Positions 49,960-53,412 of a stretch of 53,412 nt of DNA are shown one piece after another (the stretch's first letter is position 1; every line of letters begins with the position of its first letter). The notes under the pieces are model-generated. The model was not told the DNA's origin, ran no database searches, and saw only the letters and a list, made by a program, of their open reading frames with translations. The position numbers were made by a program, and so were the translations under genes. The stretch spans positions 1 to 53,412 of the forward strand of contig JAAYVF010000076.1 of NCBI GenBank assembly GCA_012517325.1, given 5' to 3'. The DNA comes from Myxococcales bacterium. GTDB taxonomy: Bacteria; Lernaellota; Lernaellaia; Lernaellales; Lernaellaceae.

Positions 49960-52881
49960 ATGTGTCATTTTAGAAAATATAGTTTGGTGTTTTTCTTACT
50001 ACTTCTCACCTCTTGTGCATCTTCCAGCGATGATCAAGGTCGATCCGATTCGTCGGTGGCGTTCGCGAACTTGGCGAACTCTGCCACCACGCCTTTTGTT
50101 TTTCACCACGGAGCCTGGCCGCTGCACGCGGCATACCGCAACGGCCGGATCCACTTGTCGACCGATGGCCGTCGGGAATCCCTTTCCATCGGTCTGCCGC
50201 GCTTGGTTGCCGAGGCAGGCCGCAAAACCGAACTGAAACAATTCGCTTGCGATGATCCGCCCTCCAAAGATTGCCTGCATTTGCAAACGACAGATTATCG
50301 GCTGGAACTTTCCGGCGATGCCGGCGGCGTACGGCTGAACCTCGAAATCGCTGAGCAACCAAATATCAAGGCTTTATCCTTGACCTGGCCCTGGCAAGGC
50401 GAAAATCTGCAAGCGGCACTCAATCCGACGATCGACCGGGTCGAATTTCGACGAGACGGTAAAGCCTTATTAGCCCTCCAGATCTATCAGGCGACCGACG
50501 CGTCGGGCCAGGAACTTTCTGCATATTGGTCAATCAACCTTGACGGCACTCCGGTGCTGAGCCTTAGCGGCGACACCCCTGGCGCTCCGACCTTTCCCTT
50601 GACCATTGGTTGCGAGATTAATTATCCAATTCTGGCATGGCAGGTTAAAGATACCATCGGTTGGAATTATGTCTTTGATGCGGTTTTAGATAGTACCAAT
50701 CACCATATCGCCATCGCCGGCAGAACCTTTGAAGAGAGCAAGGGAGCTTTTGTTGGTTGGCTTAATATCTATAATGATAACGGGATAAATCTCTATTCCG
50801 AAACAAATTCTTTCCCGGATAGCGATAAATCCCAATTTTTTCACCTAGTCCAAGACGCTTCCGGATACATACTTTTAGGAGAAGGTGAAAATATTAGTTC
50901 AGGAAACAGAAATATTGGAATCACATCATATGAAACGGAAATCGGCTTTCAATGGAGTTATCTTTATGATTGCGCAAATGTTTATTGCTACGCGTATGAT
51001 TTTTTAAAAACGGGAAACGCTTCCTTTACCGCGTTAGGCATCGCCTATGCACCAACTAGTATGTGGCGAGCAACTATTTTCACTATTGACGATACAGGCC
51101 AAGTCCTTTGGGATGAAACGTTGAATTATAACGAGCCTTATTGTCTTGATAATTGCAAATTCACGAATGGTCTGGCAGACGACTTGGGGCATGTTTATGC
51201 GGCTGGCGGTCGTGCCGATACAAGTCAATCGTTTATCAATGCTTGGGATCTGATTCTCATCAAATACGATGCGACCAATGGCGAACACATTTGGGAAAGA
51301 AGTTATGATAATGCATTGCATACTTCTGAATATCCGGTAGATTTACAAGCGGATGTATCGGGCAATCTTTTTTTCTATTACTATTATTGCGATGCGGATT
51401 CAACAGTAGAAAACGTCTATTATGACATCGGTCTTCTGAAGTACGATCCAAGCGGCACGCTTCAGTGGAATTATCACTATGGCGATCCGGGAGTGGTGGA
51501 AAAAGCAAGCGCGTTTCGCATTGATGATGACGGCAGTATGATTTTAGCTGGAAATGTGTACGACATAAGTGATATTCCTTCAATTTTGCTGATTAAGTTG
51601 AGTGCCCAGGGTGAAGAACAGTGGGTCCGAACTTATGAAGAACTAAAAGATTCTGGACTAATACCCTATTCGCTCATCACCGACACAGATCATAACATTT
51701 ATTTTAGTGGCGGCGACGGTGGCGCCCAAAACTTTGTGATGAAACTCGATGAAAACGGCAATGAAGAATGGATTGTCGATGAAAACTATAGTATTGCCAT
51801 TGGTAACAATCCGCTTGACTTGTTATTAAACTTCGACTCTAGCAACAATTTATATCACGCTGCCGCCGATCCAATTTTAGTTCTTGATAAAATTGTCGAA
51901 TGCATTGGTTGTTATATTAATGGAGTCTGTTATTCAGAAGGGTCCATTAATCCGGTAGATTCCTGCCAATATTGTGATCCGGAACAATCCGTTACGGAAT
52001 GGTCCATCGAGGATAATGGAACCTTTTGCGATGATGGGTCTTGGTGCAACGGCGACGACCATTGCTCGAATGGCACCTGCTCGGTTCATTCCGGATCGCC
52101 TTGTTTGGATGACGGTTTTTATTGCAACGGCGCGGAAATCTGCTTGGAAGAAAATGACTCCTGCGGACACGCAGGCGACCCTTGCGACGATGGTTTGTGG
52201 TGTAATGGAATCGAAACATGTCTTGAGGAAAGCGATTCCTGTCAAAGCGGAACTGCGCCCTGTACCGATGACGGAGTCTACTGCAATGGAACCGAAATCT
52301 GCCTAGAAAATACTGACGAATGCAGCCATGCCGGCGACCCCTGCGATGATGGGTTGTGGTGCAACGGCTTGGAAACCTGCGATGAGGGAAATGACGATTG
52401 CCAGTCCGGAACGGTGCCTTGCCCCGATGACGGCCTATGGTGCAACGGCGAAGAAACTTGCGACGAGTCGTCCGATTCCTGTCAACACGATAACGCCCCA
52501 TGCCCCGATGACAATCTCTTCTGCAACGGGGCCGAAACCTGCGACGAGGCCAATCGGGAATGCCTTTCCGGCACAAATCCCTGCCCGGATGACGGATTGT
52601 TTTGCGACGGCGATGAGTCCTGTGACGAGGATGCCGACGCATGCGGCAGCACCGGCAATCCCTGCGAAGCCGATCAAATTTGCGAGGAAAGCGCCGACGA
52701 ATGTCGCGATCCCAACGATGACGATGACAACGACGACAACAATGATAACGATAACGACGACAATGACGAATCCCCTTCGGACGACGATCAGGGCGATGAT
52801 GATAACCTCGATGATGATTCGTCCACGAATGATGATTCGTTGTCTGATAATGATAATAACAATAAAGGTTGTGGCTGTTGA
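49960..52881 (+). CDS. large lipoprotein: propeller-like repeats, Cys-rich repeats, acidic tail ending GCGC
   Basis: 973 residues. Lipobox LTSC (Cys19). Residues about 40-200 form an unassigned beta domain. From about 225 to 650, repeats of the kind LLKYDPSGTLQWNYHYG, LIKLSAQGEEQWVRTY and VMKLDENGNEEWIVD suggest a beta-propeller (PQQ or SBBP style). Then come eight Cys-rich units of 26-27 residues (52020-52690; DDGxxCNGxExC...C...PC), an Asp/Asn/Ser tail and a terminal KGCGC. GGTGGA about six bases before ATG 49960 supports that start over two codons upstream. The N-domain is GC-rich, the propeller region much AT-richer. Likely a surface recognition or adhesion protein; function unknown. Confidence 0.85.
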   Translation: MCHFRKYSLVFFLLLLTSCASSSDDQGRSDSSVAFANLANSATTPFVFHHGAWPLHAAYRNGRIHLSTDGRRESLSIGLPRLVAEAGRKTELKQFACDDPPSKDCLHLQTTDYRLELSGDAGGVRLNLEIAEQPNIKALSLTWPWQGENLQAALNPTIDRVEFRRDGKALLALQIYQATDASGQELSAYWSINLDGTPVLSLSGDTPGAPTFPLTIGCEINYPILAWQVKDTIGWNYVFDAVLDSTNHHIAIAGRTFEESKGAFVGWLNIYNDNGINLYSETNSFPDSDKSQFFHLVQDASGYILLGEGENISSGNRNIGITSYETEIGFQWSYLYDCANVYCYAYDFLKTGNASFTALGIAYAPTSMWRATIFTIDDTGQVLWDETLNYNEPYCLDNCKFTNGLADDLGHVYAAGGRADTSQSFINAWDLILIKYDATNGEHIWERSYDNALHTSEYPVDLQADVSGNLFFYYYYCDADSTVENVYYDIGLLKYDPSGTLQWNYHYGDPGVVEKASAFRIDDDGSMILAGNVYDISDIPSILLIKLSAQGEEQWVRTYEELKDSGLIPYSLITDTDHNIYFSGGDGGAQNFVMKLDENGNEEWIVDENYSIAIGNNPLDLLLNFDSSNNLYHAAADPILVLDKIVECIGCYINGVCYSEGSINPVDSCQYCDPEQSVTEWSIEDNGTFCDDGSWCNGDDHCSNGTCSVHSGSPCLDDGFYCNGAEICLEENDSCGHAGDPCDDGLWCNGIETCLEESDSCQSGTAPCTDDGVYCNGTEICLENTDECSHAGDPCDDGLWCNGLETCDEGNDDCQSGTVPCPDDGLWCNGEETCDESSDSCQHDNAPCPDDNLFCNGAETCDEANRECLSGTNPCPDDGLFCDGDESCDEDADACGSTGNPCEADQICEESADECRDPNDDDDNDDNNDNDNDDNDESPSDDDQGDDDNLDDDSSTNDDSLSDNDNNNKGCGC
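52020..52690 (+). repeat. tandem Cys-rich coding repeat, about eight units
   Basis: Each unit of about 78-81 bases encodes a pattern of the form DDG-[WFY]-[WYF]-CNG-x-E-x-C-x(6)-C-x(5)-PC. The units differ in third codon positions and several residues, so the array is old rather than freshly amplified; the last unit is cut short after ICEESADEC. Six cysteines per unit suggest paired disulfides. Two similar units occur in the protease encoded at 48.1-49.6 kb. Confidence 0.85.
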
Positions 52882-52931
52882 GGGCGAGTTGGAAATATTT
52901 TAGCTCCGACTAGGAGCCGGGAGACAAGTGG

Positions 52932-53291
52932 ATGAAGAAGCGCCTTTTTTGGCTGTTGGTTATCGGGATTGTTGGTTTGACAATTCGATTTGGTATGGCC
53001 TCCGTGGCCAACGAATGTGGTTCCGAGGATGAGGACAATTCATATTCCAGTTGTGAATCTGAACAAGTCTGTCCTTATACCTTTGGTTGTTGGGTCGCTA
53101 CCGGGATAAAAGCTACCATTTTGGATTGCCATAATAAAAGTGCCCAGGCGTGCATTGACGATCCCTATTGTTTTTACAATCCAGTGAATTGCAATTATTG
53201 CACGACCTGTGTGGATGGTAATTGCACGGGAAGTAAAGATATGTCCATCATCGGAGAGGATGAGGAGTCCACCCATACTGACCCCCTTTGA
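52932..53291 (+). CDS. small secreted Cys-rich protein
   Basis: 119 residues. A signal peptide (about 1-23: KKRLFWLLVIGIVGLTIRFGMA) precedes an acidic patch and about 12 cysteines, including CNYCTTCVDGNC. It lies 50 bases after the large lipoprotein on the same strand, with GGAGAC about seven bases before the ATG, so it may share that transcript. There is no lipobox and no acidic tail. It may be a partner or a small toxin-like or structural peptide; no family is recognised. Confidence 0.72.
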   Translation: MKKRLFWLLVIGIVGLTIRFGMASVANECGSEDEDNSYSSCESEQVCPYTFGCWVATGIKATILDCHNKSAQACIDDPYCFYNPVNCNYCTTCVDGNCTGSKDMSIIGEDEESTHTDPL

Positions 53292-53328
53292 AGGCGAGAC
53301 ACCTGATAGAGTGATGTTGGGTCGTGTT

Positions 53329-53375
53329 GCGGTTGCGACGGACGGAGGCCGGAGGCCGACGGGAGCCGCAACCGC
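53329..53375. repeat. imperfect inverted repeat at the right edge
   Basis: GCGGTTGCGAC (53329-53339) and GCCGCAACCGC (53365-53375) pair with one mismatch, around a loop with GGAGGCC twice. It follows the small secreted protein by 38 bases. It may be a terminator-like hairpin without a T-run or the start of a dispersed repeat that continues past the window. Confidence 0.4.
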
Positions 53376-53412
53376 GACGGCCGCACCACCCGGGGGTATC
53401 GATGTCCAAGGA

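Noticed and set aside
49740-49960. tRNA or small RNA gene in the AT-rich gap
   Set aside because: No cloverleaf or anticodon arm fits; the region is better explained as promoter and leader.
52020-52690. CRISPR-like regular array
   Set aside because: The units are in-frame coding repeats with no constant repeat and unique spacer alternation.

Overview
The window is a chromosomal segment of a GC-rich, Gram-negative, didermic bacterium. Envelope features show this: lipoproteins with lipoboxes, a LolD/FtsX/LolA-type operon, an outer-membrane barrel, a GspL/GspM pair and secretin N-domains. Signal transduction is heavy and of deltaproteobacterial or myxobacterial style: an NtrC-type regulator, hybrid kinases, HDOD, a GGDEF-like protein and a PATAN-like domain. 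Several exported proteins carry Asp/Asn-only low-complexity stretches and Cys-rich modules, as in Myxococcota and in MAG lineages such as Lernaellota. That placement is inference; no rRNA or tRNA gene was found to test it.

Layout. 1-3.2 kb: a possible insertion-sequence end, a GDSL/SGNH hydrolase, a small cytosolic protein behind a textbook sigma-54 promoter, and an orphan NtrC-type activator. 3.2-4.4 kb: two tandem paralogous Cys-rich lipoproteins. 4.5-8.8 kb: gyrA, translationally coupled to a GT39-like membrane glycosyltransferase. 8.8-16 kb: a minus-strand envelope cluster read radical SAM, FemAB/GNAT-like transferase, membrane SpeE-like protein, Wzx-like flippase, degenerate polysaccharide deacetylase. 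16-18 kb: an AT-rich island with a SAMHD1/YwfO-type HD phosphohydrolase and a YwgA-like protein. 18-21.2 kb: ABC ATPase, transglutaminase-like protein and a short DprA. 21.3-25.3 kb: a GH-A-like lipoprotein, then GspM and GspL. 25.7-27.8 kb: a three-gene signalling operon. 27.8-28.2 kb: repeat-rich intergenic DNA. 28.2-33.4 kb: a five-gene LolA-FtsX-FtsX-LolD-barrel operon. 33.5-39.5 kb: rfbB and a cluster of two hybrid kinases, a 7TM-like protein and a response regulator. 39.6-41.7 kb: GT39-like and VanZ-like proteins. 41.8-44.0 kb: an orphan secretin N-domain protein and a receiver/PATAN-like protein. 44.0-45.1 kb: a ParA-like ATPase with a small coiled-coil partner. 45.3-47.9 kb: a third GT39-like protein, a cloverleaf repeat and a DMT transporter. 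48.1-53.4 kb: exported Cys-rich proteins, two of which end in an acidic tail closed by Gly-Cys-Gly(-Cys).

The main theme is building and sensing the cell envelope: lipid-linked sugar transfer, flippase export, lipoprotein or lipid trafficking, type II secretion parts and large surface proteins, with two-component and cyclic-nucleotide-style regulators between them. The least explained items are (i) the shared architecture of the papain-like protease and the 973-residue lipoprotein (functional domain, Cys-rich repeats, Asp-rich tail, terminal GCG/GCGC), (ii) the HD/YwgA island, (iii) the tandem Cys-rich lipoproteins, (iv) the sigma-54 promoter next to an orphan NtrC gene, and (v) the ParA/coiled-coil pair without ParB.
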